From Bacteroidota bacterium (lineage in GTDB: Bacteria > Bacteroidota > Bacteroidia > AKYH767-A > OLB10): DNA of 64,000 nucleotides. This document shows positions 54,423-63,895 of this stretch, piece by piece. A program made the position numbers and the translations under genes. How positions within the stretch are numbered: the first letter of the stretch is position 1; every line of letters begins with the position of its first letter. Under the pieces are notes generated by a model that worked only from the letters and a program-made list of their open reading frames with translations, had not been told where the DNA came from and did no database searches. The stretch lies in contig JADKDR010000006.1 of assembly GCA_016714535.1 (NCBI GenBank), positions 186,001 to 250,000 on the forward strand, given 5' to 3'.

Positions 54423-54857
54423 TTATTTCTCCTTTTTTAGTTTAGCTTTTTCAATTGCCTGTGCAAGGTCAATAGCTGCTGCTTCGTGCAGTAATGATTT
54501 TATTATCAATACATCTTCTTCACTTAGCTGTGTAAAAGTTCGGCTTCTTAAATACTGCCTGTTGTTTTCTTCTAAATATCCATCAGTATCGCCAAGCAGA
54601 TGCCCATTTATAAAGCCCAACTGCACGCCATTCCCTTTCACCTTACCCCACGGAATGCTGGCAGGCCATATAAAACATATTCTTTTGTGAAGCGAATAGA
54701 ACGGCACATTGTACGATAGTTTCTCACTTATTCCGGGAATACTTTCGAATATAATATGTCGCAACGCTTTTACAAGTAACAACTCTTGTGATGTTATATA
54801 CTCAAAAAAATCATCCACCGTTGTGAAACTTACAGGTTGAAATTTATTTTTTGCCAT
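54423..54857 (-). CDS. DUF1801 protein
   Basis: 144 residues with the YdhG-like alpha+beta fold: TTVDDFFEYITSQELLLVKALRHII, SYNVPFYSLHKRICFIWPAS, VQLGFINGHLLGD, RTFTQLSEEDVLIIKSLL. No signal peptide; function unknown in the family. It lies convergent to the MMPL gene (22 bases) and divergent from the GT4 gene. Confidence 0.85.
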   Translation of the reverse strand: MAKNKFQPVSFTTVDDFFEYITSQELLLVKALRHIIFESIPGISEKLSYNVPFYSLHKRICFIWPASIPWGKVKGNGVQLGFINGHLLGDTDGYLEENNRQYLRSRTFTQLSEEDVLIIKSLLHEAAAIDLAQAIEKAKLKKEK

Positions 54858-54967
54858 ACCAATAAACGAATAAAATTAAGCGTTACATTTTCTGATAATA
54901 CAAGGTTCATAAAAGCATAAGTAAAAATACGTACAAAGTAACTAATATTGCACACGCTCAAATTTAA

Positions 54968-56050
54968 ATGCCACGTATTTTATTTATAGCAGCACATCGC
55001 CCCGACCGGTCACCAAGCCAGCGGTTTCGCTTTGAGCAATACTTTGCCTTTTTGCAAAGTCAGGGATACGATTGTAAATTAAAATATATAATCAGCAGCA
55101 ACACTGACAGCATCTTTTATCACCCAACGAGTTTGTTGCGAAAGGGCCTGGTTTTTATAACGTGTGCCTTGCGCAGGTTATGGCATGTTATAATTTCCGG
55201 AGGATACGATGTGATTTTTATACAGCGCGAAGCTTTTATGACCGGCAGTATTTTTTTCGAAAAGCAGTTTAAAAAATCGGGAGCCAAACTTATATTCGAT
55301 TTTGATGATGCTATCTGGAAACATGATGTAAGCGAAAGCAACCGCAAATTTGGCTGGCTCAAGCGACCAGAAAAAACGGGGGATATCATTTCGCTCAGCG
55401 AGCTGATCATAGCCGGCAACAATTACCTTGCTGACTATGCCTTGCAGCACAACAAAAATGTAATAATTATTCCTACTACGATTGATACTGAAAAGTATAC
55501 ACCCTCTGTTAACAAAAGTATGGATGATAGCATTTGCATAGGTTGGAGCGGCAGCGCAACCACCATCAGGCACTTTGCCAATGCCATACCGGCACTATCC
55601 ATATTAAAACAAAAATACGGCAATCGAATTTTTTTCAAAGTAATAGGAGCAGCCAACTACCGACAACCGGAGCTTGAGCTGGTTGGTGAGCCGTGGAAGA
55701 GCGAGACTGAAGTAAGCGAGTTGCAAAAAATTGACATCGGAATAATGCCCTTGCCCGATGATGAATGGAGTAAAGGCAAGTGTGCATTAAAAGGCTTGCA
55801 ATACATGGCGCTGTCAATACCTACGGTAATGTCGCCTGTTGGTATGAATAGTGAAATAATTACTCATGGCGAAAATGGATTTTTAGCAAACACCACTGAA
55901 GAATGGGTTCATTGCCTCTCACTGTTAATTGAAGATTATGATTTGCGTTTGCAAATCGGTGCCAGTGCGCGCGAATTGGTAGTGCAAAATTATTCGGTTA
56001 CTGCCCAACAGAACAGATATCTTCAGGCCGTTCAATCTGTTATTTATTAG
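54968..56050 (+). CDS. Glycosyltransferase family 4 protein
   Basis: 360 residues, GT-B fold. N-terminal domain FIAAHRPDRSPSQRFRFEQY, DVIFIQREAFM, LIFDFDDAIW; C-terminal nucleotide-sugar domain ICIGWSGSATTIRHF, LQKIDIGIMPLPDDEW, KGLQYMALSIPTVMSPVG, NGFLANTTEEW (the E-x7-E-like end). Cytoplasmic; transfers a sugar to a lipid-linked or protein acceptor not identifiable here. Next gene 26 bases later encodes a large membrane protein. Confidence 0.88.
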   Translation: MPRILFIAAHRPDRSPSQRFRFEQYFAFLQSQGYDCKLKYIISSNTDSIFYHPTSLLRKGLVFITCALRRLWHVIISGGYDVIFIQREAFMTGSIFFEKQFKKSGAKLIFDFDDAIWKHDVSESNRKFGWLKRPEKTGDIISLSELIIAGNNYLADYALQHNKNVIIIPTTIDTEKYTPSVNKSMDDSICIGWSGSATTIRHFANAIPALSILKQKYGNRIFFKVIGAANYRQPELELVGEPWKSETEVSELQKIDIGIMPLPDDEWSKGKCALKGLQYMALSIPTVMSPVGMNSEIITHGENGFLANTTEEWVHCLSLLIEDYDLRLQIGASARELVVQNYSVTAQQNRYLQAVQSVIY

Positions 56051-56076
56051 CATAAGGTTTAATTGCAATTCGTTAA

Positions 56077-57468
56077 ATGAAAAATAAAATCTCAACCGAT
56101 ACGCTTTGCTGGATAGGGTTTTCGCTTTATCTGGTATTAGCTCTATGGTGGAGCCCCGAACGGATTTTTAATACCGATAACTCTAACTATTTTTTTCACT
56201 TAATTAACTTTAAGAAGTTTCATTTTCCCGAAAACCGATACGGTGTATGGTTAAGTCAGGTTCCGTTACTCACCGCTATTCAACTAAAGCTTAGTTTTCC
56301 GGTTTTGGTATATATTTATTCGCTTAGCTTCCCGATTCTTTACTTGCTCATAGCCATTATATGCCGGTATTATTTGCAGGTAAAAGAAGCAGGGCTCGCC
56401 ATACTGCTTTCAATGGTATGCGGTGTATCGTTTAGTTTTTTTCACTGTGTTACCGAAACTCACCAATGTATAGTTTACGCTATCGGCTTTTATGCAGCAG
56501 TTGTTTCGCAACGCTCCATCAGTTGGATAATCAGAATACCGCTTAGCATCTTTTTCATTATCCAGTCATTGCTATGTCATCCCAACGCTGCATTTATTTT
56601 GTTGGGTCTGGTATTGGTAATGTTTATAAATAAACAGATAACCTGGAAATTTGTAACCGGAATAGCCATCCTTATCGCACTTTTTATTGGTTACAAATTA
56701 ACTTCTGCTACCGGCTACGATCAGCAACAATATAACAATCTGTGGCAGTTCTTTGATACGATTACTATTTTGCATCGTTCCTATTATTTCTACTTTCTGT
56801 CAGTACATTCCATTGACACTTACCTGAGTTTTTTATTGATTCTAGTTTCCACAGCAATCTATTGCACACGTCAAAAAATGCTATTGCAATTTTTAGCAAT
56901 AGCCTTCTTTTCTATCTGCTTTACCATAATTACCATTCTTACATTCTACCAGGGTGATGCAGATAGTATGATGGAAAAATCACTGATGCCTGCCCTTCTG
57001 CCTTTTTTTGTTTTTATAAGCCGACATGTTTTTTACAACGAAAAGGTTGTTTTTATCAGAGGTATGCTTTTGCTGGTAATCATGCTTTGTTCGTTTGTTG
57101 CCATTGGCAAGGCTAGCAAGATTCATAGTAACAGACTTGCATTACTTGAATCAATTTTGGAAAAAAATAAATACTACCCAAAACTATACATTGAACAAGA
57201 CAGCGTAAAGAATACGCCATTGTTTACCTATCAGTGGGCAACCACTATTGATGCAATTTGGATAAGCAAAATGAATGGGAAGCAGGCAAGTACTTTATAC
57301 CTAAAACATGCTGACGAAGGTGAACAAAAATATAGTTGCGATACGAGCATCTTGTATGTTCCCTGGTGGCCCGACTTTACCTATTTTTATATGAATCAGG
57401 ATTATGTTGAGTTTCCTGAGATTGCGTATAAAAATGCCGAACTGCCCGAAAAAAAACTTGCTGACTGA
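56077..57468 (+). CDS. Polytopic membrane protein of unknown function
   Basis: 463 residues, about ten hydrophobic helices (for example IGFSLYLVLALWWS, LAILLSMVCGVSFSFFHCV, FVTGIAILIALFIGYKL, GMLLLVIMLCSFVAIGK) and a C-terminal soluble tail. An early loop has FNTDNSNYFFHLINFKKF, reminiscent of GT-C transferases but without a clear DxD/ExD. It probably belongs with the GT4 gene 26 bases upstream. Family not recognised. Confidence 0.7.
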   Translation: MKNKISTDTLCWIGFSLYLVLALWWSPERIFNTDNSNYFFHLINFKKFHFPENRYGVWLSQVPLLTAIQLKLSFPVLVYIYSLSFPILYLLIAIICRYYLQVKEAGLAILLSMVCGVSFSFFHCVTETHQCIVYAIGFYAAVVSQRSISWIIRIPLSIFFIIQSLLCHPNAAFILLGLVLVMFINKQITWKFVTGIAILIALFIGYKLTSATGYDQQQYNNLWQFFDTITILHRSYYFYFLSVHSIDTYLSFLLILVSTAIYCTRQKMLLQFLAIAFFSICFTIITILTFYQGDADSMMEKSLMPALLPFFVFISRHVFYNEKVVFIRGMLLLVIMLCSFVAIGKASKIHSNRLALLESILEKNKYYPKLYIEQDSVKNTPLFTYQWATTIDAIWISKMNGKQASTLYLKHADEGEQKYSCDTSILYVPWWPDFTYFYMNQDYVEFPEIAYKNAELPEKKLAD

Positions 57469-57676
57469 TACGCATCAATAACGTTGCCTTATGCTTCAAA
57501 ATCAGTGTAATGCAAGGGTATACCATTTTTTTAAATAGGTGCTTTACTAAAACCTAAATAAAAATTTGCAACATGGTAATACAATTGTTTGCTCAAGCGT
57601 AGAACACCCCGATTGCAACATAGAATATATTCTACGAGGCTATTGGGAAATCGATTATTTTTCCGTTATTTGCCTA

Positions 57677-58786
57677 ATGAATCAAAGAGTGAAATTTATA
57701 AATAAGGACAAGTCGGAGTTTTTTTCTACTTTAAAAAAACGTGTTGACGATTACTTTGCAACCAATAACATTAGCAGGAATGCCAATAAGCTAATGATTT
57801 CTAAAACCATTGTAATGCTTTTGATGTATTTTGTTCCATTGGTATTAGTATTTACAGGTGTTGCAACTGGCTTTAGTTTTTGGCTTTGCTGGATTATCAG
57901 TGGTTTAGGTATTGCCGGAATCGGCATGTCTGTAATGCACGATGCCAATCATGGCTCATACTCGTCAAATACTACTTTAAATAATCTGATGGGGCATTTG
58001 GTAGACTTAATAGGTGGTGATGCCGGCAATTGGAAAATACAACATAATGTTTTGCACCATGCTTATACTAATATACAAGGCCTTGATGAAGACATTGATA
58101 ACAAATCTATCCTTCGTTTTTCGCCACATGGCAAACACAAACCAGTGCATAAATTTCAAATTTTTTACGCGCTGTTCTTTTATTCTATTATGACAATTTA
58201 CTGGGCTACAGCCAAAGATTATATTCAACTTTTTAGATATAAAAAGTTGGGATTGATAAAAGAAGCAGGCACTTCATTTACAGGAAAATTGGTGAGAATT
58301 ACCGTGGTTAAAATTATCTATTTTACTTCTATCCTTTGGCTTCCAATTTATGTTCTTGGCTTTTCATGGCAGGGTATTGTAGGAGGATTTATTGTCATGC
58401 ACCTTGTAGCAGGCTTAGTTTTGAGTATTGTTTTTCAGGTTGCTCATGTAATAGAAGAAGCGCAATTTCCCCTACCCGATTCACTTGGAAATATAGAAAA
58501 TGATTGGGCCATACATCAACTTCAAACCACTGCCGACTTTAGTGCCGGCAACAAGCTTCTTACCTTTTATGTAGGTGGGCTTAATTATCAGGTTATTCAT
58601 CATTTGTTTCCTCGTATATGTCATGTACATTACCCTGCATTAGCACCCATCGTTGAAAAAACAGCACAGGAATTTGGTTTAAAATATTTGTACTTTCCAA
58701 CCTTTGGCGAAGCCATCCGATCGCACCTGCGTCTGATAAATCGATTAGGCAAACGCGAAATACGCCAACTTGCAGTAGAAATGTAA
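57677..58786 (+). CDS. Membrane fatty acid desaturase
   Basis: The start is ATG 57677 (369 residues); upstream codons in frame have no desaturase character. Three His boxes: HDANHGSY, HNVLHHAYTN and HHLFPRICHVHY, plus an extra conserved H in WAIHQLQTTADF; four membrane helices. This is the acyl-lipid/acyl-CoA front-end-type desaturase pattern with a di-iron site; no cytochrome b5 domain. It would adjust membrane fluidity by adding a double bond; the position is not predictable. Confidence 0.9.
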   Translation: MNQRVKFINKDKSEFFSTLKKRVDDYFATNNISRNANKLMISKTIVMLLMYFVPLVLVFTGVATGFSFWLCWIISGLGIAGIGMSVMHDANHGSYSSNTTLNNLMGHLVDLIGGDAGNWKIQHNVLHHAYTNIQGLDEDIDNKSILRFSPHGKHKPVHKFQIFYALFFYSIMTIYWATAKDYIQLFRYKKLGLIKEAGTSFTGKLVRITVVKIIYFTSILWLPIYVLGFSWQGIVGGFIVMHLVAGLVLSIVFQVAHVIEEAQFPLPDSLGNIENDWAIHQLQTTADFSAGNKLLTFYVGGLNYQVIHHLFPRICHVHYPALAPIVEKTAQEFGLKYLYFPTFGEAIRSHLRLINRLGKREIRQLAVEM

Positions 58787-58904
58787 TTGCCTTTTTTGAG
58801 CTTTTCACCTCATTAGCTCTTGTTCTTAATTACAAGAAAAATAATACACCATTTCATAAAAAAATGCTGTATGCTTGCATAGAAAAAAATATCCAATAAA
58901 AACA

Positions 58905-59879
58905 ATGCAAGCATTAACGCACTATGCTCAACTTGTAGAACAAGGATTGCATCAGGTAGTAGACAAAGACACTCCAGCGAATTTGTACGAACCCATGCGT
59001 TACTTGCTAAAGCTATCGGCCAAGCGCTTACGTCCTGCCCTGCTCCTTATGGCTTGCGAACAATGTGGTGGCACTGCAACCCACGCTTTGCCTGCTGCAT
59101 ATGCTATTGAGTTGTTTCATAATTTTACCCTCATGCACGATGACATAATGGACAATGCGCCATTGCGTAGAGGAAAAGAAACTGTACATGAAAAATGGAA
59201 TAAAAACATTGCCATCTTATCGGGAGATGCTTTGTATACCCTTGCAATGGAACAACTATGTACTATACCTACTAATACTTCCAAACTGCTGAAGCTTTTT
59301 ACTACTACTGCCATCGAAGTTTGCGAAGGGCAACAACTTGATATGGACTACGAACAAGCAGCCGGACTTTCTATTCCTGATTATGTAAATATGATACGCC
59401 TTAAGACTGCCGTGCTGGTAGGTGCATCACTTAAAATGGGCGCTATCGTAGCCAATGCAGAAGAAAATGTTTGCAACACCCTCTATGATTTTGGAATGCA
59501 AATTGGAATTGCGTTTCAACTACAAGATGATTTACTTGATGCCTATGGTGATGAAAATTTCGGTAAACAATTAGGTGGTGATATATTGGCAAACAAAAAA
59601 ACTTTTTTGCTGCTTAAAGCTTTGGAATGCGCCAATATAGACCAATACGATCTCATAGCTGATTTGCTTGCTAATAAGAAAGAAAAATACAACACCTATG
59701 AAAAGGTTAAAAAAATGCTCGCCATTTATAACGATCTTCAGATTAAAGAGCAAACCCTGACTGAAGTAGAAAAATACAAGCAAGCTGCACTGCAGGCTTT
59801 AGAAAATGCTAACTTTTCTTTTACACAAAAACTTGCGTTTATTGATTTTGCAGAATTATTAATGAAAAGGAAAATATAA
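58905..59879 (+). CDS. Polyprenyl diphosphate synthase
   Basis: 324 residues from ATG 58905. Trans-isoprenyl synthase with both Asp-rich motifs: FARM at LMHDDIMDNAPLRRG (DDxxD) and SARM at QLQDDLLDAYGD (DDxxD), plus LSAKRLRPALLLMAC (K...R...R diphosphate site) and GQQLDMDYEQ. Chain length cannot be read surely, but small residues before FARM (ELFHNFTLMHDD) suggest a medium or long product (e.g. geranylgeranyl or longer). Confidence 0.92.
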   Translation: MQALTHYAQLVEQGLHQVVDKDTPANLYEPMRYLLKLSAKRLRPALLLMACEQCGGTATHALPAAYAIELFHNFTLMHDDIMDNAPLRRGKETVHEKWNKNIAILSGDALYTLAMEQLCTIPTNTSKLLKLFTTTAIEVCEGQQLDMDYEQAAGLSIPDYVNMIRLKTAVLVGASLKMGAIVANAEENVCNTLYDFGMQIGIAFQLQDDLLDAYGDENFGKQLGGDILANKKTFLLLKALECANIDQYDLIADLLANKKEKYNTYEKVKKMLAIYNDLQIKEQTLTEVEKYKQAALQALENANFSFTQKLAFIDFAELLMKRKI

Positions 59880-60103
59880 TGCAGATGTACTGTTAGTTTT
59901 TAACTGTAAAGAACGCAACGCAATCACACGCAAAGAACGCAAAGTGTATTTTCCTGACTTTATCAGAATTAATTTAGTGTGTTGTATCCACACTATCCCA
60001 AACCTTATGCATCGGCAAAATAATATAGCGGTTTACCGGTTTGCTAGCTGCTAATGGCTCGAATCATTTATAAGCGCGAACGTTAGTTAGGGCTTGCTGA
60101 GTA

Positions 60104-60301
60104 ATGTCAATGCTGAGTAAAATCAATAATTTGGCAACGGAAATAAAAAAACAAGTGCACGGTAAAATGGCTAAAGCATCAAAAACTCCTGCATCAAGAC
60201 AAGCGTATGTGAGTACAAAAAAGGACACCTTAGAAAGATTTACAACACCCTATGATCATCATTTTGTATCTTATAATCGCCAAGAATTTTTGAAGCACTA
60301 A
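60104..60301 (+). CDS. Possible small basic protein
   Basis: 65 codons: Lys-rich helix (KINNLATEIKKQVHGKMAKA) then Ser/Thr/Tyr-rich end YDHHFVSYNRQEFLKH. No membrane segment, no recognised family, no clear promoter. Composition is protein-like, but it may be a remnant beside the insertion sequence. Confidence 0.35.
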   Translation: MSMLSKINNLATEIKKQVHGKMAKASKTPASRQAYVSTKKDTLERFTTPYDHHFVSYNRQEFLKH

Positions 60302-60357
60302 ATTGCAGTTATCAAATTGATTCTTGAACAGAATGAATTTTCGTAGAAAACTGTGTC

Positions 60358-60370
60358 GCTCCTTCGGAGC
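60358..60370. repeat. Short palindrome GCTCC-TTC-GGAGC
   Basis: Perfect 5-bp arms around TTC, followed by TC; REP-like, near the left edge of the IS66 remnant. Confidence 0.4.
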
Positions 60371-60485
60371 TCAAAGATTTTTATGAAGCCAAACAATCAC
60401 CAGCAGCGAGGCAGGTTAATACATGTGCAACGTAACCCATCGACCAACCCATCTTGATTATTTTTGAGCACGGTAAGAAAAAAAA

Positions 60486-61990
60486 TTATCGTGGAAGGAG
60501 ATCGCTTAGTTGTGATTGCTTGCAATCGTTAATCAATGGCAATGTTTGTTCGAGCCATTGGTAGGGGTTTATGTTGTTCATGCGGCAGGTGCCCATCAGA
60601 GCGTATATGGCTGCTGCGCGCTGAGCGGCATCATGCGAGCCTGCAAACAAATAATTTTTACGACCTATGGCTAATGGCCTTATGCTGTTTTCAACTAAGT
60701 TGTTGTCTATTTCAAGTTTGTCATCGGTGGTATATAGGCATAATTTATCCCAACGTGCCAGGTTGTAGGTTATGGCTTTGCCAATGGAACTTTGCGGAGT
60801 TACATGCATGATGTTGTCTTGCATCCATTGCTTTAGTTGCGCAAGTATGCACACACTTTTTTCTTGGCGAAGTTGCATGCGTTGGTCATGTGTATAGTCT
60901 TGTTCAAGTGCTATTTTTTCTACTGCATATAGTTGAGCAAATAAATTAAGAGCCTCGGTAGCACGTGCATTGTCGTTTTGCAGGGCTTGGTCAAAACACC
61001 TGCGTGCATGGGCCATGCAGCCCACAAGATGGATGCTTGGATTTTTTTCAAATTGTTCGTAGACTTGGTAGCCGTCTGTTTGAAGATGCCCTTTAAAATC
61101 TGATAAGATAGTGGTGGGGCCATCGCGCCCGCGCCCCTTTTGATAATCGAATTGTACCAGACTTTTTTCGGCAGAGCGATGCACCCAATAGTAACCTTGA
61201 TGGGTGCCGTTGGCCTTATCGCTGTCTAATACACGTATGGGTGATTCATCTGCCATCAGGTAATTAGAAGTGATTATTTCTTTTCGCAATGTATCAGCTA
61301 AAGGCATTATGAGTTGTGCTGCTTTCCTTGTCCAGTTGGTAATGGTTGAGGGAGGTATATGCATACCGTTACGCTCGAAGCGTTGTATTTGTCGATTGAG
61401 CGGCAGGTGATCCACATGCTTATCTACAATAATAGTGGCAAGCAAACTAGCTCCGGCTATACACTTTTCTATAGGGCGTGGCGGTAGTGGTGCCGTTATT
61501 ATTCCTTGCCCTTGCGGCTTGGCATACTTAGGGCAGGGCAAATGTATAGTATACATTTGAGCCAGCTTCAGGGCTGCTGTTTTACAAAAAAAATGGCGGG
61601 CTTTATATGCAACTCTTCTGTTACTTCTTCGCCAATCTTTTTGCAGCCTTCAGTGCTTTCTTGCGGTTCAAGCAAAATAATCTCACGTGGTATATGTGCC
61701 GGTATATACAACCTGCCCTGATGCGCGGTTGACTTTTTTGTATCGGTACGAGTATATGTTATCTGCTTGGTTCTTGGCTCAACTGTTGGCAATGTTTCTT
61801 GAGCCTGAATATCTAATGCCAATTGTAATTGATTTGTATCTGCCACCGGAACAAAGCGCTCACTCTTGTTGCCAAATATGAGTCGATTGAGCTGGTCAAG
61901 CTCAAAGGTGAGTTTTTCGTTTTGCAGCTGAAGGGCTTGATATTGAGTCAAAAGTTGGTCGTAAGTAAGACTTTTTTGTATCTCAATCAT
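60486..61990 (-). pseudogene. tnpC: IS66 transposase TnpC, frameshifted
   Basis: N-terminal part (61990-61568, 140 codons): leucine-zipper-like coil QYQALQLQNEKLTFELDQL, RLIFGNKSERF, and a linker to EELHIKPAIFFVK. C-terminal part (to 60486): PKYAKPQGQGIITAPLP, IVDKHVDHLPLNRQI, DESPIRVLD, TDGYQVYEQF, GCMAHARRCFDQAL (catalytic D/H block), DNNLVENSIRPLAIGRKNYLF (final Glu). The parts are joined as FFVKTAALKLAQ when one A is added to the four-base run (TTTT on +, 61580-61583). Otherwise normal length of about 500. Confidence 0.88.
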
Positions 61991-62035
61991 GGGGGCAAAT
62001 GTACAACATACATTGACCTGAAAGTATTGATTTTA

Positions 62036-62383
62036 TTAGCCTTTATAAACATTCGGATGCTCAAATCGTTTCCGTTTTCTGATGCATGAAAGAATAATTC
62101 CTTCTAAAATAAATTGCAGTTGCTGAAGTGTCAATATAATTGATTTTGCATCACCGTAGTGTTTTGGAATTTCATACGTACCGCGCTCTAACCGCTTTTG
62201 GAAAATAGCAAAAGCATCGCCTTGCCAATGTAATAATTTGATACGGTTGCGTTGTCGGCTCATGAAAATAAATACATCTCCGCTCAATACAGTTGTATTA
62301 AAATGTTGTAACACCAATCCGCACAAACTGTCGTACCCCTTGCGCATATCGGTACCCTGGGCACAGAGCTTGCAACATTGCAC
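62036..62383 (-). CDS. tnpB: IS66 accessory protein TnpB, 5'-truncated
   Basis: 115 codons from a GTG. Family signature: GTDMRKGYDSLCGLV near the start, SGDVFIFMSRQRNRIKLLHW, GDAFAIFQKRLERGTYEI. Normal TnpB has roughly ten more residues before the DMRKG block; here a stop codon precedes the GTG, so the 5' end is cut off, marking the edge of the surviving element. Confidence 0.85.
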   Translation of the reverse strand: MQCCKLCAQGTDMRKGYDSLCGLVLQHFNTTVLSGDVFIFMSRQRNRIKLLHWQGDAFAIFQKRLERGTYEIPKHYGDAKSIILTLQQLQFILEGIILSCIRKRKRFEHPNVYKG

Positions 62384-62485
62384 TTATAAAACTTCTTTGA
62401 AGCCTCAGGTTGAAATAAATGCAACAGATAAAAAAACTATAAAGCTGTTTAACCAGATTTCGAAATTGCAAAAATGCGGAAATGG

Positions 62486-62824
62486 CTATTTCTTACACTT
62501 TCTTGCAGGTAATATTACCAGATAATATATAGCCACCGATACAATACCTGCAATAAAAAAAATCAGAGAATATGGGCGGGTTGTATCCTGAAAGAAAAAT
62601 TCTCCTGCCATCCAAATTGCATTAGCACATATCCAACAAACAACAGCCAGGTTGTGCAGCAAATCTTCTATTACACTTCTTCGCAGCCAGGTAATAACAA
62701 TGGCGATTAAGATGGTAGGCACAGCCATCACCATGCCAAGTGTTTTGTAATCACTTATCCAGCAAAGGTCTTTTAATAACCACAGTACGATATGAAAATT
62801 TTCGAATTTACGAAAAGGCTCCAC
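62486..62824 (-). CDS. Small three-helix membrane protein beside paaA
   Basis: 112 residues; helices about 28-46, 58-78 and 85-105, start EPFRKFENFHIVLWLLKD and a conserved-looking LLHNLAVVCWICANAIWMAGE. It begins 23 bases after the paaA stop, so is probably co-transcribed, yet is not a known Paa subunit. Such a protein is common in Bacteroidota as a lone gene; function unknown. The IS66 edge lies close behind its stop. Confidence 0.75.
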   Translation of the reverse strand: MEPFRKFENFHIVLWLLKDLCWISDYKTLGMVMAVPTILIAIVITWLRRSVIEDLLHNLAVVCWICANAIWMAGEFFFQDTTRPYSLIFFIAGIVSVAIYYLVILPARKCKK

Positions 62825-62847
62825 GCTTTATAATTTGCTTACACGCA

Positions 62848-63795
62848 TTAATTTAAGCGATGCTTTAGTGCATATGCCTGCGCAGCTTCTCTAACCCACG
62901 CGCCATTGATGTCGGCATCTTTTCGTGCTTTCATGCGTTGCTTGTTGCATGGTCCGTTACCGCTAATTACCTGGTTAAATTCTTCCCAGTTTATCTCGCC
63001 CCAATCATAATGGCGTGTTTCGCTATTGTAATTCAATTTATCATCCGGCAAGGTAAGGCCTATAGCTTCAGCCTGCGGCACGGTGCGGTCAATAAATCGT
63101 TGACGCAAATCATCGTTGGTGTAAAGTTTCACTTTCCAACGCATAAGCTCTTCGGTGTTAGGCGAGTTTTTATCCGAAGGGCCAAACATCATTAACGATG
63201 GCCACCAAAAGCGATTGACTGCATCTTGCGCCATTTGTTGTTGTTCTGCAGTACCGCGCATCATAATGGCAAGTATCTGATATCCTTGCTTGTGATGAAA
63301 ATTTTCTTCTTTACAAATTCTAAGCATGGCACGTGCATATGGCCCGTACGAACATTTTGCTAAAGCAGTTTGATTAACAATGGCCGCCCCATCAACCAAC
63401 CATCCTATTGCACCTATATCTGCCCAGGTTAATGTTGGGTAATTAAAGATAGAGCTATATTTGGCTTTACCACTCAAAAATTGTTCGTTCAGTTCGCGTC
63501 TGTCAATTCCTAATGTTTCGGTAGCACTGTATATGTAGAGTCCATGACCGGCTTCGTCCTGCACCTTGGCTATTAACGATGCCTTGCGCGCCAGGCTTGG
63601 CGCTCGTGTTATCCAATTTCCTTCGGGCAACATTCCTACAATTTCCGAATGAGCATGCTGACTCATAATTCTTATAAGCTGCTTGCGATACCTTTCTGGC
63701 ATCCAGTCTTTTGGCTCTATTACTTCTCCATTGTTTATGCGTGCCTGAAATTGTGCTTCTTGTTCAAGCTCGGGCATTGTTTTGATAGCCTCCAT
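62848..63795 (-). CDS. paaA: 1,2-phenylacetyl-CoA epoxidase subunit PaaA
   Basis: Catalytic di-iron subunit of the PaaABCE monooxygenase, which makes the 1,2-epoxide of phenylacetyl-CoA. Visible: LPEGNWITRAPSLARKASLIAK, VQDEAGHGLYIYSATETLG (first iron-ligand helix, ExxH), ICKEENFHHKQGYQILAI (second ExxH pair) and FGPSDKNSPNT. 315 residues, normal. The other paa subunits are not on this side: upstream lies an unidentified gene at the window edge, downstream a small membrane protein and IS66. Confidence 0.95.
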   Translation of the reverse strand: MEAIKTMPELEQEAQFQARINNGEVIEPKDWMPERYRKQLIRIMSQHAHSEIVGMLPEGNWITRAPSLARKASLIAKVQDEAGHGLYIYSATETLGIDRRELNEQFLSGKAKYSSIFNYPTLTWADIGAIGWLVDGAAIVNQTALAKCSYGPYARAMLRICKEENFHHKQGYQILAIMMRGTAEQQQMAQDAVNRFWWPSLMMFGPSDKNSPNTEELMRWKVKLYTNDDLRQRFIDRTVPQAEAIGLTLPDDKLNYNSETRHYDWGEINWEEFNQVISGNGPCNKQRMKARKDADINGAWVREAAQAYALKHRLN

Positions 63796-63895
63796 TTTGT
63801 TCTTTTTATTTTGTGCAAATTAAATCAATTTAAACTAAAAACCTGCTTAACAATTCTTGTATACAATTGCCTGAATTAATGAACAATCAAGCAGC

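Larger units (their letters stand above)
59880..60485. other. Intergenic region upstream of the IS66 element
   Basis: Contains a short stretch of AACGCAA-type near-repeats (59910-59945), the possible small gene at 60104-60301, and a hairpin GCTCC-TTC-GGAGC (60358-60370). No IS66 terminal repeat could be identified by eye. Confidence 0.45.
60486..62383 (-). mobile_element. IS66-family insertion sequence, incomplete
   Basis: Comprises tnpB (62383-62036) and tnpC (61990-60486) on the reverse strand. tnpA is absent, the tnpB N-terminus is short, with a stop directly before it, and tnpC has a frameshift. I could not find matching terminal inverted repeats, so exact ends are unknown. Probably immobile unless the frameshift is an assembly error. 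Confidence 0.8.

Noticed and set aside
62238..62525. 95-codon forward frame over the IS66 edge
   Set aside because: Mostly antisense to tnpB; the last third is protein-like but has no start of its own.
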